From Dictyocoela muelleri (taxonomy: Eukaryota; Microsporidia): DNA of 22,620 bases. The translations under genes were made by a program, and so were the position numbers. Location of the stretch: positions 1 to 22,620 of the forward strand of contig SDVU01000077.1 in NCBI GenBank assembly GCA_016256075.1, read 5' to 3'. Within the stretch, counting starts at the first letter, position 1. Every line of letters starts with the position of its first letter. Of this stretch, positions 1-9,734 are shown one piece after another. The notes beneath the pieces are model-generated. The model had not been told where the DNA came from, searched no databases, and worked only from the letters and a program-made list of their open reading frames with translations.

Positions 1-429
1 ATATATTTAGTAAACTTTAATTAAGACCACTTCCGCTAAGAGTCCACCTTTATAAATGATTAATATTTTATATATTTTTTTAGAACATAAAATTAAATCG
101 ATTTATAAGTGGGTATCCATCCTCTACTACATGACAAGTATTTTTTTCGACTTAACTCTATAAAAGACCTTCTTTAAAAAAATTTAGGGTTAAATATAAA
201 TAATATTTTTTACCTCAACAATATGACAATAAAAAAAACAGAAAATACTAACACTCACAGAAAAAACACTGTCTTCGATGCTTTTAAATAGAAAAATCCG
301 AGATCTATCACACAGATTCTACTGTAGTTAAACACTAATTACAACATAATAAAGTCTAAAGAAGAAATAAAAAGATGTAGTAATAAAATGCGAACAGAAA
401 AGTTGGTAAACGTATGAAGAAAATAGAAT

Positions 430-1335
430 TTTTGTACAATAATTGCCATTTACTGGACTGGCATGATTGTGTTATTTCCTGGGGACTTATTAAGTAGTAC
501 TTTAAATACAGCAGCTAGAAACTTAGCTGATTCTTTAGACAACACAGAATTATGTGGATGCAATAAATGGCTTGAAAAATTTCAAAAAAAAACATTGCTT
601 CGATAAATTTGTCAGAAAAATCTGCTTCAGTTGATTCATAGGTAATTAATGAATAGGAATAAATAAAATCTCTGAAATTACAAAAAAAAAATCTAAACGA
701 GATGTTTACAACATTGATGTAAAGGGTTAAATTACAAATCTCTACCTAGGAAATATTTGGTAAAAAAGAGAAGGCTTTTGACGGAAAAAAATTCAAAACA
801 AAGGATAAACTTTTATTATAATTTGATTTATTAGAAGAAAAAATAACATTATTGATTATTGATAAATCTTTTAGACATAGATGCTATAAAAGAATCAATA
901 TGAAAGAGATTAGTGTTGACAGGAAGGCAAATAAAAAGGAATATATGACCAGTTTATCTTTATCAAATAGTAAATCATTTCAATTAACAAATGAAATCTG
1001 AAAACAGAAAAATTCATTTTTTTGGACAATCCATGTGTCATACTACGTATGAACTCAGTAATATAAAATTATTTTTTTTGCATGCTAACACAAGCAAATC
1101 TTTCCAGTTAGACCACGGCATTATTAGATGTTCAAGGTTGAATATACAACCGGAATTAATGTTTCGTTAGAGGCAATATCTAAATTGCATCAGACTTAGA
1201 AGATTTGTTATAAAGTCACTATGTTGAATATTGTTTAATAGTATAGAGATGATTGGAAAAAGGTTAAACCACAAACAATAATTAATTGATATAAAAAAAT
1301 ATGATTTAATGTTGGTTCTTCTTAACAAACCGAGA
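430..1335 (+). pseudogene. Pogo/Tigger (CENP-B HTH plus DDE) transposase pseudogene
   Basis: This is a cut-and-paste transposase of the family that also gave rise to CENP-B and jerky. Pieces in all three forward frames follow the family in order. At 511-598 is AARNLADSLDNTELCGCNKW followed by LEKFQKK, the end of the CENP-B-type DNA-binding domain. Around 605-632 is LSEKSASVD, matching the family's xSGESASVD. At 700-725 is DVYNIDVKG, matching DIFNADETG, with the first catalytic Asp at 716-718. Around 880-945 are RCYK and ANKKEYMTS. At 1019-1030 is FLDN, with the second Asp at 1025-1027. At 1051-1140 are LSNIKLFFLHANT and QLDHGIIR, with the third Asp at 1111-1113. Around 1245-1285 is DDWKKVKPQTIIN. 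There are many stops and several frame changes. All three catalytic Asp codons survive, but not in one frame. Confidence 0.85.
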
Positions 1336-1790
1336 ACTCTGAATAAGAATTACCCACTATAAAATCGAAGAATCTTATCTAAATTGCTTGATCGAATAAT
1401 ATAGAAGGAAGTAAGAAGAAAAAGTTATTTTTTTATTAAATGATAACTAAGAGAAAATTCTATTTAAATGTTATACGCATGAGGTAGATCTTTTATTGAT
1501 AATTCTCTAATGTCTTATAACCAGAGGCTCATAATCTTTTCGTAACAGAGAAAAATGAAATATATTGATCTTCAAATTTTCTTTAGTCATATTATTGAAA
1601 TTAAAAAATTGTGTGTTGAGCTTTAAGATTATAAGTTGATGGATTTAATGCATCAGGCAGAATGTAGAGTATAGTACATGATTTTTTAATACGATAAAAA
1701 AAGACAAAATACAATCAAGCTTGCTTGAATTTCTAAGAAATAAAAGTATATCTATTACTATTGTTTTATCTTTAATATTTTTTAAAATCA

Positions 1791-1876
1791 CAGTAAAACC
1801 TCTCTAAGAGGACTACCTCCGAGAAGACTACTATTGACATGTAACTGAAAGAGGACTTTTAAGAGAGGTTTTACTA
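1791..1876. repeat. Palindromic right terminus of the pogo/Tigger element
   Basis: CAGTAAAACCTCTCTAAGAG at 1791-1810 is matched in inverse by AAGAGAGGTTTTACTA at 1861-1876. The intervening bases repeat smaller AGAGGACT-like steps (1807-1813 and 1849-1856). It can be read either as the compound right end of the transposon, since the left end also resembles the 1791 block, or as a tiny TIR-only derivative lying next to it. The first reading is favoured because only one terminus exists to serve the transposase fossil on this side. Confidence 0.6.
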
Positions 1877-1879
1877 TAT

Positions 1880-2135
1880 ATAGATTTAGCTAACGTCAAT
1901 TACCAGATTAATTTATATTATTAGATATATAGAAATTGTTGAGGATTTATAATTAAAAGAATAAATTACAGATTTTTTGTGTTTATACTACTAACAAATT
2001 TAACTTTTAAGAGCTATATACCAATGGAGCAAGAAAAATGTTTATGTAAGAAAAAAATCAAAAAAAAAAAACTTACAATAAAAAATATAATTATAAAAAA
2101 AAAGGGCTTGTTTAGCAAGTTTATATTTATTAAGT
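1880..2135. other. AT-rich spacer without recognisable features
   Basis: This stretch holds A/T runs and a poly-A-rich patch around 2045-2105. I see no open frame, RNA gene or repeated motif that I can name. Confidence 0.4.
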
Positions 2136-2139
2136 AATT

Positions 2140-3146
2140 ATATACGGCTCTATATTCATAAAGGAAGCCGGTAAGTAATTATAAATAAGTGCCTAGGACA
2201 ATACGATTTCATATTTAATGTTCCAATGATTTGTTGTAAGCAGTATAGTACTTATAAAATCACAAAACCTCTTTTATGATAATTAATCTTAGTTAGCATC
2301 TTCGATCTAACCTGAATTATATCTCATATAAGTAGCGTTGCGAGATTCTAAGTACTCTACTCATTGCAACAAAGCATTAGAAACTTAAATATATAATCGT
2401 TTTGTCTTAGGCTGTCTGTATAGAGAGAATATGGACTCAAAAATTGTTTTAGCCCTATAACTTATTTTTTATTTATAAACCCTATTCTAACTAGGAAAGA
2501 TATTTAAAATTTGTATTATACTAGAATTTATCATAAATAGCGTTAAAAGGCAAAATATATTATTTTTAAGAGATATGGTCTTTACCAATTTATTTATATT
2601 GTAAAATATCGATCTAATTAAATATTAATGTAAAGAACGGCTGTAGTTTGTTTTAGAAAGGATTGAAAAATGGTTGTAGAGACACTAAATTCATCAACGG
2701 ATTATATTTACCAATTGGCGGGTTGATTTTTTGTGCACTTTTAATATATTAGAACTTTTTTAATAATATACAAAATATCAGATATTATGTATATACTAAG
2801 ATTATTCTGTATATCATATTATAACTTTCCCGGGTTTTTTATTACTATTCTTAATGCCACAAATACTAGAATGCTTAATAAAAAATCAGTTGTCCTTGGC
2901 CTTCTGTATGAATACTTACTGGCGCTCTCATGGATACAGTGTGCAATTATTTATAATTTTATATGAAAAATTAATTCATTAGTATAAAATATATATTCAT
3001 ATTGTTTTATTAATATAAATCACTTTGTCCATAAGTACAGAATAGGACATTTATTTAAGTCCGAATCCCCTTATAAATATTTTTTTGTGTTTTCCTTTAG
3101 AAATCGCTCTCGCTTGGCGTGATTTAGGCGATGCGTGCGTCATAAT
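2140..3146. mobile_element. Doubtful copy of the palindrome-ended element
   Basis: The right side has a GC-rich block at 3101-3146. Read inward from the right it begins ATTATGACGCACGCATCGCC, comparable with the ATTATGTCGCGCGCG ends of the better copies. About 30 bases upstream, AGTCCGAATCC at 3058-3068 (plus) resembles a tRNA B box pointing towards that end. A possible left end lies at 2145-2175, where CGGCT and AGCCG flank a short loop. TTCGATCTAACC at 2301-2312 could be a diverged outward (minus) B-box-like segment. The two sides do not align well enough to prove one element. A B-box-like GGTTCAAAGCG on the minus strand near 3296-3306 would fit an element starting at 3101 instead. The right-hand GC block is the supported part; the left limit is a guess. 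Confidence 0.25.
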
Positions 3147-3609
3147 TTTCTTTTTTTTATTAAATTTGCTTATTATTTCTATAAAACAAAAAAATAACCT
3201 TATGTTTTTATTTTATATGATAAAAAGATTATATTTTTTATTAAATTTTTAATTTTTTTTTTAAAAAAAAAACGAAAAATACCTATTATCTGTTACGCTT
3301 TGAACCCGATAATTTTCATTAATCAATCTTAAAATTATTTTTTTTAAACGTTAAATAAAATAAAAAGAACCATTTATGCATTTTTTTGTTCAAAGATAAC
3401 GACTTATTAATAATTAATTCTATTATATAGTATATTTAATTTTAAAATTTCTACTTTTTAAAAGACTCTCCCCATCTATATTAAATTTACATTTCATTTC
3501 GAAATTACTAAATAATATGTTTAAAATATGATCATATATAATATACTGCGCGCTACGCATGACATGCAGCCCACTCGCGACAGTAAAAAAAAATATAGAT
3601 TTAACTTTG

Positions 3610-3668
3610 AGAGGGGTCGAACCGTTAAGTGATTTCACGTGAAATAGTATGTACGACTGGATTAAAAG
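3610..3668 (-). other. tRNA-like A/B-box segment in the left arm (element 3545-4393)
   Basis: On the minus strand GGTTCGACCCC (3613-3623) matches the B-box consensus GGTTCRANTCC at all but one position. TAATCCAGTCG (3654-3664) stands where an A box would be, 52 nt from A-box start to B-box end, close to the 54-55 nt of a real tRNA. A complete cloverleaf cannot be drawn, so this is a tRNA-derived relic or a polymerase III promoter-like element, not a tRNA gene. Confidence 0.4.
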
Positions 3669-4280
3669 ACTTTAAATTGAATAAAATACAATAATATATT
3701 TTATTATTATAAATAGAAACTTAACTTTTGTTTAAAATATACTTATTTATGCTGTTATTATATAGTTAGATATAGTATTTTTATAATTAAATTTTAAATT
3801 TTCTAAAATTGATTTAGTTGTTTGGTTGAAAAACAGTTTTTATGTTACCACACCCCCGGTGTATAGAACTTAAATTAAGCGTAAATAAAAGTATAAAAAT
3901 TATAGATCTGTATATTTTATTTTGTTGAGAATCTTAGAACAAATTTTTCACATATTTTAAATTTTTTATCATATTTAGTAATTTCCAGCCACTGAATATA
4001 ATAATAAATTAAATATGTGAAATAATATTAAATAAGCGAGAATTTAATATTAGCAAATATTTTTTTTTAATTTTTTTCCTTTATACTTTTTATAAAGCAT
4101 AATTTTTTAGTCCCTCCTCCTTAGTGTACCAAATTATATCTCTACACGTCATATTCATTCTTTATTTACCATATTCTTCGTACTTAAACTAACATACGTA
4201 CAATTATAATAAGGAATAGCATATAAATCTTTACTCAATAAAAAAAATTTATTGTTTGATTTTATAAATTTTTAGTCCTC

Positions 4281-4332
4281 GGGTCTAGTGGAACATAAAA
4301 TTCATTTTGAAATCCAATTAGAGTAATTATCC
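4281..4332 (+). other. tRNA-like segment in the right arm (element 3545-4393)
   Basis: GGGTCTAGTGG at 4281-4291, preceded by TCCTC, resembles a tRNA D-arm and A box. AGTAATTATCC at 4322-4332 lies at B-box distance but matches only weakly. The segment is the inverse copy of 3610-3668, sharing ACATA, TTCA and TGAAATC, so its identity rests on the better-preserved left arm. Confidence 0.3.
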
Positions 4333-4459
4333 CAAGCAATTTTTATTTTTTTATAATGTCGCGCACTTGGGAATATAACGCGCTTCGCGCGAATTAATAT
4401 TGCAACTATTAGTTTTTTGGTTTATGTTACAATATGTTTATAAATAATAACAAGAGAAT

Positions 4460-4484
4460 TATATATATATATATATATATATAT
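4460..4484. repeat. (AT)n microsatellite
   Basis: About twelve uninterrupted AT dinucleotides, just outside the element at 3545-4393. Confidence 0.9.
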
Positions 4485-4890
4485 GTCAGCTGATATAGTA
4501 TGTTGCTTATACTTTCTTTTAAAAGTCTCAAAGGCATACTAGAAACAAATTTTTTAGTTTTTAGAATGGAGATTCTAAACAGATTAAAATCTGGTTGCTA
4601 CGTACTTTCTTATTTGAATTTTTTCTTTCATTAATTTATATTTTATTTAAAATTTTAATAAAAAATTTAATATTATACAAAAATAATTTTTTTTAATTAA
4701 CAGAATTATACAAACTCTTTAGAAATGTATATAAAACGTTAAATAAAATTATTATATTTATATAAATAATATCATAAGTCATTGCAATAAACGAAAAAAA
4801 AACTCAAGCAATCTTATTTACTATATTTTTGACAAATATTAGTAATTTTTTCATTTTATCTATTAATTTTCGAGCTTTATACTTAAATTT
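4485..4890. other. AT-rich spacer
   Basis: A/T-rich sequence with no recognisable coding segment or repeat, between the AT microsatellite and the MULE fossil. Confidence 0.4.
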
Positions 4891-5900
4891 ATGTATATTT
4901 GATATATCAAATTGTTAAACATGTTCTTGTTTTCTCATATGAATTATCGATTTCATTAAATATGCATGTTAACTTCTAATGAGATATTAAAGGCTCTGTT
5001 GTATCCACTACATAAATCTGTACTCTAAGGTATTTTATCAAGAATTATCTGTAAACAATTTATCATAATCTCTCTCAATAATATATAAATGCAATTTCGT
5101 ATGAAATAATCAAATATTCTTATTCCGAGCAATGGATAATTAATTTCATTAAAAAATTTATTATTTAATTCGTGAAAAGATTTCATATTATCAATGCTCA
5201 GTATAAAAAATAAATCGATGAGCATTACAATAAAGAATCTAGATTTATTGTATTTTTATACCTTAAAACTAAATTTTTCTTTTTAATTACACTCCAAACA
5301 CATTGACTAAAATGAAAAACATAAATGTATACATTTGTTGATTTTAAGGCGCTTTGATTGCATCTATTTGTACATGTTCTAAATAGACAATAAAGTTGGT
5401 TAATATTTTTTTTTATCAAATACCGTGTCTTTCATAAAAAAATTAAATTATTTTTTCAGATTTATTTAATAAATGGCAATAAATTTTTAAGAAAAATTCG
5501 CTTTTTATTTTAATAAATTATATAAATATGATTATTTTTACTTGGTTCTATATTAAATTTTCATCATATAACACGTATCAAAATAGTCAAATAATGAATT
5601 TTAATTCGGTAAAAATTTATTAATATTCATTTATTATCATTTACAACCGAATCATATTGCAAGTATTTCTTACATGAAATTTTATTTTAATATCTTGATA
5701 TATCAGTTGTCATTTATAATTGATTAAAATGTTTGTATATTCTTCTTTTAATTAATTTTTGTACACTTTGTTTTTTAGAATGAATTGGCATTTCTGAAAG
5801 ATTAAGTTCTTGATAAGCTTCAGATATGATTTCAAATGTATTTAAGTATGATTCTAAAGACATAATTCAATTCATGCATTTTAGTTTCTTTCTATATATC
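4890..5900 (-). pseudogene. MULE (Mutator-like) transposase pseudogene
   Basis: Read on the minus strand, successive segments resemble MULE transposases. About 5845-5705 is ESYLNTFEIISEAYQELNLS followed by MPIHSKKQSVQKLIKRRIYK, the region before the first catalytic Asp. At 5400-5245 is ALKSTNVYIYVFHFSQCVW, the highly typical FFHFSQ-x-W block (5295-5330), then a KNLVLRYKN stretch. At 5210-5040 is FILSIDNMKSFHELNNKFF and onward, the helical segment after it. About 5010-4930 is GYNRAFNISLEVN, matching the C-terminal W-H-x-x-N region. Two parts remain open for 64-66 codons each, but others carry stops and frame changes. No FLYWCH zinc-finger domain or terminal repeats could be found. The assignment rests mainly on FHFSQCVW and the order of segments. 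Confidence 0.65.
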
Positions 5901-5904
5901 TACT

Positions 5905-6765
5905 TCAGTCAACTCTAATTATGTGTGGGAATTTTTAGCTTTATTTATAACATTATATCACTATTTCGAGATGATCAGTGCATTAAATTGTTTTTGATTT
6001 TATAAACCTCGATTTTATATTTAATTTGTTTATATTTAAATTTTGATTTTTGATTGTTAACTTTTTTTTGGTTTGTTTTTCTGTGTTTTGATTTACATAC
6101 AATTTTTTATGTTTTCTTTGCTCATAGTAGGGGTATTTAAAATATAATAACTACTAAATTTTTTATGTCCCAAATGTGCCCTTAGGACTTTTTATACCGA
6201 TATCAGTATTTATAACATTATAATTGTATTTCAGTTTATTGTTATTTTTAAATAATTATTTCTACGCCTTAAATAATATTTATATATATTTTATGTAATA
6301 ATATGACCCGCTGAAACAATATACTGCATAAATGATATAATTTTATAGCTTATAATAAAGTTAGATCATTTGATATTATTCAGTTATAATAACCATAATT
6401 GTATTATTCGACGTATTTTTTTTCTCTACATTTTTTTAATTAGTTTTCTATTACGAAAATCAAAATTTCATACACATTTTTGACTCGTTTTTTTTTGAAA
6501 TTTATGGATAACAATGAAAAATAAAAAAAATAAATTTTAGATTATTTCTAAATAAGGATTATATAAACTGTTCTAAAAGGACTTAGAGCTTCACTTTCAG
6601 ATTTAAAAATCTTAATTTGAAGTATAAAAGAGAGGAGGCTTTTTACTAATACAGACCACTATGTACAGTCTGAAAATAACAAGAGCGAAATAATAAAAAA
6701 ATAAAGTTTAAAATCTAAGATTTTAAGTATAACTGACAAAATAACTACAATCATAAATGAATGTA
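5905..6765. other. AT-rich stretch between two transposase fossils
   Basis: It may include the lost N-terminal part of the MULE on the minus strand and the 5' flank of the Merlin element on the plus strand, but no motif supports either. The 6571-6660 part (GGACTTAGAGCTTCACTTTC, AGAGAGGAGGC) is less AT-rich and could hold the Merlin left terminus. I found no convincing inverse partner downstream. Confidence 0.3.
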
Positions 6766-6769
6766 AGGA

Positions 6770-7535
6770 ATTTTACTAAGTTAGGAAATTGTTAATTGCG
6801 GCGAAGTTGTATCAAATGTGGTGGTATTAGCGAATTCCAATTTCATAAACGAGATGAGAATTCCTATTTAGTATATATTGTAAAACTTCAAATTGCCGAC
6901 AAAGAAAACTATTTTAACGATCAAAACTTTTATTTACAAAATTATTTACTGTATTTTACTTATTGATGTCAAATGCATCTTACAAGCAAGTAAATTTTAG
7001 CTATAACCATGCCAAACAAAACTATACATCGAATAAAGGAAAAAATAAGAGTTGCTTATAAAATTTTGGTCAATAAAGAACAATTGTTTTAAGCGGTCAT
7101 ATTACATAATTGCAGTCTGATGAAACTGCTTTGTCACACGGCAAATAAAAAGATACCTACAAAGCCGATGATGAAACACCCGGAACCATATAGATTGTAT
7201 GGGTAATTTATGTTTGTGATATACAAAAATTCCACTATTAAAGAGTTGCAAATATGCAGATAGTCAAATTATTAGATGTTTGTTAACAACATGTGGAACA
7301 TTTTGGACATTTGTGACAGATATATACCTATCATACCCTAGTGTTACAGATATATTATCGTCGGTACATATAATGATAAATCATACAAATGTCTTTATAG
7401 ACGAATCTGTTAACATACGAATTATAAAGAATCATTTTGGTCTGATTTAAAATCAAATATGAGGCGTAAAAATTATGTGAAAATAATGAACATTCACTTA
7501 TAGAATGATAAATATGTTCTTAAACGTAGGTTTCT
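6770..7535 (+). pseudogene. Merlin (ISXO2/IS1016-like) transposase pseudogene
   Basis: The N-terminal part keeps a zinc-ribbon half, CIKCGG (Cys codons at 6808 and 6817), followed by an open run to 6963 that includes FQFHKRDENSYLVYIVK. QSDETALSHG carries the first catalytic Asp (7119-7121), followed by DDETPGT around 7168-7188. VTDIYLSYPSVTDILSSVHI and then INHTNVFIDES carry the second Asp (7319-7321) and the family's NHS-x-x-F block. After a frame change come E (7429-7431) and SFWSDLKSNMRRKNYVKIMN, the typical E-x-x-W-S-x-x-K end. All three DDE codons survive, with about 66 and 36 codons between them. Stops and at least two frame changes make it inactive. Terminal inverted repeats and the 8-bp duplication expected of Merlin were not recognised. 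Confidence 0.85.
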
Positions 7536-7842
7536 ATACGTAATTACAGAATGAGAAATCACTAAAATATTTATTGAAATATAATAAAAAAAATTAAATT
7601 AATTTTTTAAATTAGTATTTTTCATATTTTTTTAATGTAAAGAATTTTTTCATATCAAAGATCACTACATTTGTTTTTTGTCCGGAAAGTAAACTATCTA
7701 CAATTAGAGGCCTTTTTACCTTTGAATCAACATTTTGTAAGCTCAAAATAAATTAAACAAAATTTTTTCTTAAAAAAAATTTAGAAAAAGACAAAAGTTT
7801 TTAATTTAAATAACCAAAATTTTTATTGAAATTTAAGAAACT

Positions 7843-8339
7843 ATGGATCGAGTGTGGTGTCCAGTAAGTCCACTCACAATGAATTAAATGATTATAAAAA
7901 AAATGATGAAGCTGATGATATGAGTGCTGATAAAAATTATGATGAATTGTATGATCGAATTAATGATCAAATTAATGATCAAAAGTGTGATCAAATTGAT
8001 GATCAAGAGTGTGATAAAATTGATGAAAAAAAACTTAAAAACAGTTGGTATTTCTGACCCATGCACGATGGGAGAAACAGGCGAGTTGCCAGAGATAAAT
8101 CAATAAATAAGTTTAGAAGATTAATGATTGTTAATTATCTTTTATTTGACTCGGCGATAGACGAACGCCTCAGAGATTTATATTTATTTCTTACCCAGAG
8201 CTATAAAGGTGTTTCTCTCCCAGAAAAAAAATTAAAAAAATTCATTTATATATTTAGCATTTTTATATATGGTGTAGATATTTTTTATATTAAAATTTTA
8301 GATCAAAATGTTTTTCTCTTAGAAGAAAAAACACTTTGA
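7843..8339 (+). pseudogene. Unrecognised degenerate coding-like region with a charged repeat
   Basis: An ATG at 7843 opens a 14-codon frame (MDRVWCPVSPLTMN). A second frame is open from about 7854 to a TGA at 8055-8057, then again in the same frame to 8339. The first open stretch is Asp/Asn/Lys-rich with a repeated D-Q-I-[ND]-D-Q-[KE]-C pattern. The second reads NKFRRLMIVNYLLFD and FLTQSYKGVSLPEKK, then becomes Phe/Ile-rich. An overlapping frame gives ISDPCTMGETGELPEINQ at 8050-8103. The mixture of protein-like pieces in different frames suggests a broken gene of about 160 codons. No family is recognised. It may have been part of a mobile element, or be chance. Confidence 0.3.
7961..8030. repeat. 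12-bp tandem repeat (24-bp higher-order period)
   Basis: Units of the form GATCAAATTRAT alternate with GATCAARAGTGT, about five to six units. Differences between units are mostly A/G transitions that keep the frame open and change Asn to Asp or Lys to Glu. The period is a multiple of three, as expected if the array grew inside a translated frame. Confidence 0.75.
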
Positions 8340-8600
8340 TCTAAATATTTTAATATGGACATTTTTTTTTATTTAGTTTCGTTCGTTCGAGTTATAATTT
8401 GCGATAAATTAAAAACTTTAGATTTAAAAATTTTAGATTTAACAAGTATAAAATTATAATATTAGAAAATTATATAAATTAATTTTAATAAGTTTTATTG
8501 TTAATTATATATTTTTATAATTTTCAATAAAAAAAAATGAAACCATAATAGTTGGGTAAAAGTAAAGAAGTCCAATCATATAGTATTTTATTTATCTAAA
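8340..8600. other. AT-rich spacer
   Basis: No recognisable gene or repeat. A short near-direct repeat, AAACTTTAGATTTAAAAATT and TTAGATTTAAC, lies at about 8413-8441. Confidence 0.35.
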
Positions 8601-8604
8601 TAAG

Positions 8605-8690
8605 CGAAAATCGCGAGATAAGTAATTATATATATAATATTAAAAATTTAAAGTGATATTTACGATTACGAAATATAATTATCTCTCAGA
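8605..8690 (+). repeat. Dispersed repeat, copy 1
   Basis: It shares ATATTTACGATTAC, then AAAT, TAAT and ATCTCTC in the same order with 11009-11100. Both copies begin with an ATCG/GAG block and an AT tract. About 85 bp, same orientation, 2.4 kb apart. No coding content; family unknown. Confidence 0.55.
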
Positions 8691-8699
8691 AAGGCTACC

Positions 8700-9730
8700 T
8701 GAAAAAATTTTTAAAGCTTTTTTTAGTTTATTTAGGCTTTTGAGTATTGCGTTATATTAAAGCTTTATTAAATATAAATTGGGACAATAAAAATTGTTTT
8801 TCATGTTTAATGAAAAAATAAATAGTTCTCTTTTATATATTATATTAAGATAACTTATATATGTTTGTAAATATTTTAAAAAGGAAAATACAATATTATA
8901 AATAATTTAAGACATTATTTTTTTTTAGAAATTATTTTTTTTATTTAATATTATTTTAACGAATTTTTATTTTTTTTACATTTTATAATATTTATCACCT
9001 TAACATACTTTAATATTATATGAGTTCAAATGATATGATCTGCTATAAAATTTTTATTTATTTTGATAATTTGATCATATCTCCCGAAAAGTACAAATAT
9101 TTTTACATTTTTGTAACATACTCTTTTAATATATATAATTAATTAAACAATGTTTATAAAATTTACCATAATTAAATATATATATAATAGTTTAGCCTTA
9201 TCTTGTTGCAACTTTTATTTTCAGAAAAAATGCAGAATAACGAGTGCGTAGAAAAAAAGGGTTCTTTACAAATATAATACTGGAAAAAAATGTTTTTGGA
9301 AAAAAAATGTATAATAAAATTCGTTTAAAAGTGCGTAAAAAATGAGAGGGTAGAAAAGAAAAGAGTAAACTATATATATTTAAAAACGAGCTATATTTAT
9401 TTTTATGCCAATTATGATTTTTTTTTAGAATTATACAATAATATAATTGTATACACATATTTGAAATTTTTATTATAAAAAAATATATTAAAATTTTATA
9501 AATAAATCTTTTATATCTATTCATTAGATTAATAATTTTTAAAAAGGTAAAAATTTATTCGCCATTTTTCCGAAAAAATGCAATAAAAAACGTAAGAAAA
9601 AATCATTTCGGCATTTAACGGTTTTCACTTAGACTTACTATTTTTTATTTAAGAATCTAAATTGGTAATATTATAGAGTTTGTTTCGGATTAGAGCATTT
9701 CTACTCGTTTTTTTTAATTTTTAAAATGAT
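8700..9730. other. AT-rich stretch with degenerate A-rich motifs
   Basis: Between 9220 and 9610 the motif GGAAAAAAATG or CGAAAAAATG recurs at irregular spacing (around 9225, 9281, 9299, 9337, 9572), so the plus strand is purine-rich. A 108-codon minus-strand frame at 9198-9524 is the complement of this and reads Phe/Lys/Tyr/Ile-rich with no domain. I do not accept it as a gene. Nothing else is recognised. Confidence 0.35.
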
Positions 9731-9734
9731 TTTC

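Larger units (their letters stand above)
8..1876 (+). mobile_element. Decayed pogo/Tigger-like (Tc1/mariner superfamily) DNA transposon
   Basis: The element is bounded by related ends. The left end reads AGTAAACTTTAATTAAGACC from position 9. The right end finishes with AGAGAGGTTTTAC at 1862-1874, the inverse of a CAGTAAAACCTCTCT block. The left end also aligns with the block at 1791-1830 through shared AGTAAA, TAAGA, ACT and TCCG steps. A TA follows the right end at 1877-1878, as expected for this superfamily; the left TA is decayed. Between the ends lies a degenerate CENP-B/Tigger-type transposase. About 1.9 kb is slightly short for a Tigger element. The ends are diverged and the reading frame is broken many times, so the copy is old. 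The left boundary is within a base or two; the window starts almost at the element. Confidence 0.72.
3545..4393. mobile_element. Non-autonomous element with long inverted ends and GC palindromes
   Basis: The left end (3545-3583, with CTGCGCGC, GACATGCAGC and CTCGCGACAG) and the right end (4355-4393, with ATGTCGCGCAC and CGCGCTTCGCGCG) are inverse copies. The similarity continues inward for about 130 bp. Reading each arm outward, ACATA, TTCA and TGAAATC blocks are followed by a T-rich tract and then TGTCGCG. The outermost bases form a short hairpin (CGCG-CTTCG-CGCG at 4379-4391). The middle, about 3680-4260, is AT-rich and encodes nothing recognisable. Each arm contains a tRNA-like box pair facing outward. 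No target-site duplication is evident. It is probably mobilised in trans by an unidentified transposase. Confidence 0.65.

Noticed and set aside
2290-2380. Possible tRNA gene (GTTAGCATC ... GCAAC)
   Set aside because: The ends pair partly, but no T loop with the invariant bases or anticodon arm can be drawn.
3423-3638. 71-codon minus-strand open frame
   Set aside because: It runs across the left arm and GC palindrome of the element at 3545-4393; the palindrome gives it its only non-AT residues.
7884-8066. 60-codon minus-strand frame over the 12-bp repeat
   Set aside because: It encodes only a repetitive Ile/Asn/Leu string; it is the reverse reading of the tandem repeat.
9198-9524. 108-codon minus-strand open frame
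   Set aside because: It is the longest frame but is low-complexity Phe/Lys/Ile/Tyr, lacks any domain, and is the complement of a purine-rich tract with recurring GAAAAAATG. Such frames arise by chance at this base composition.
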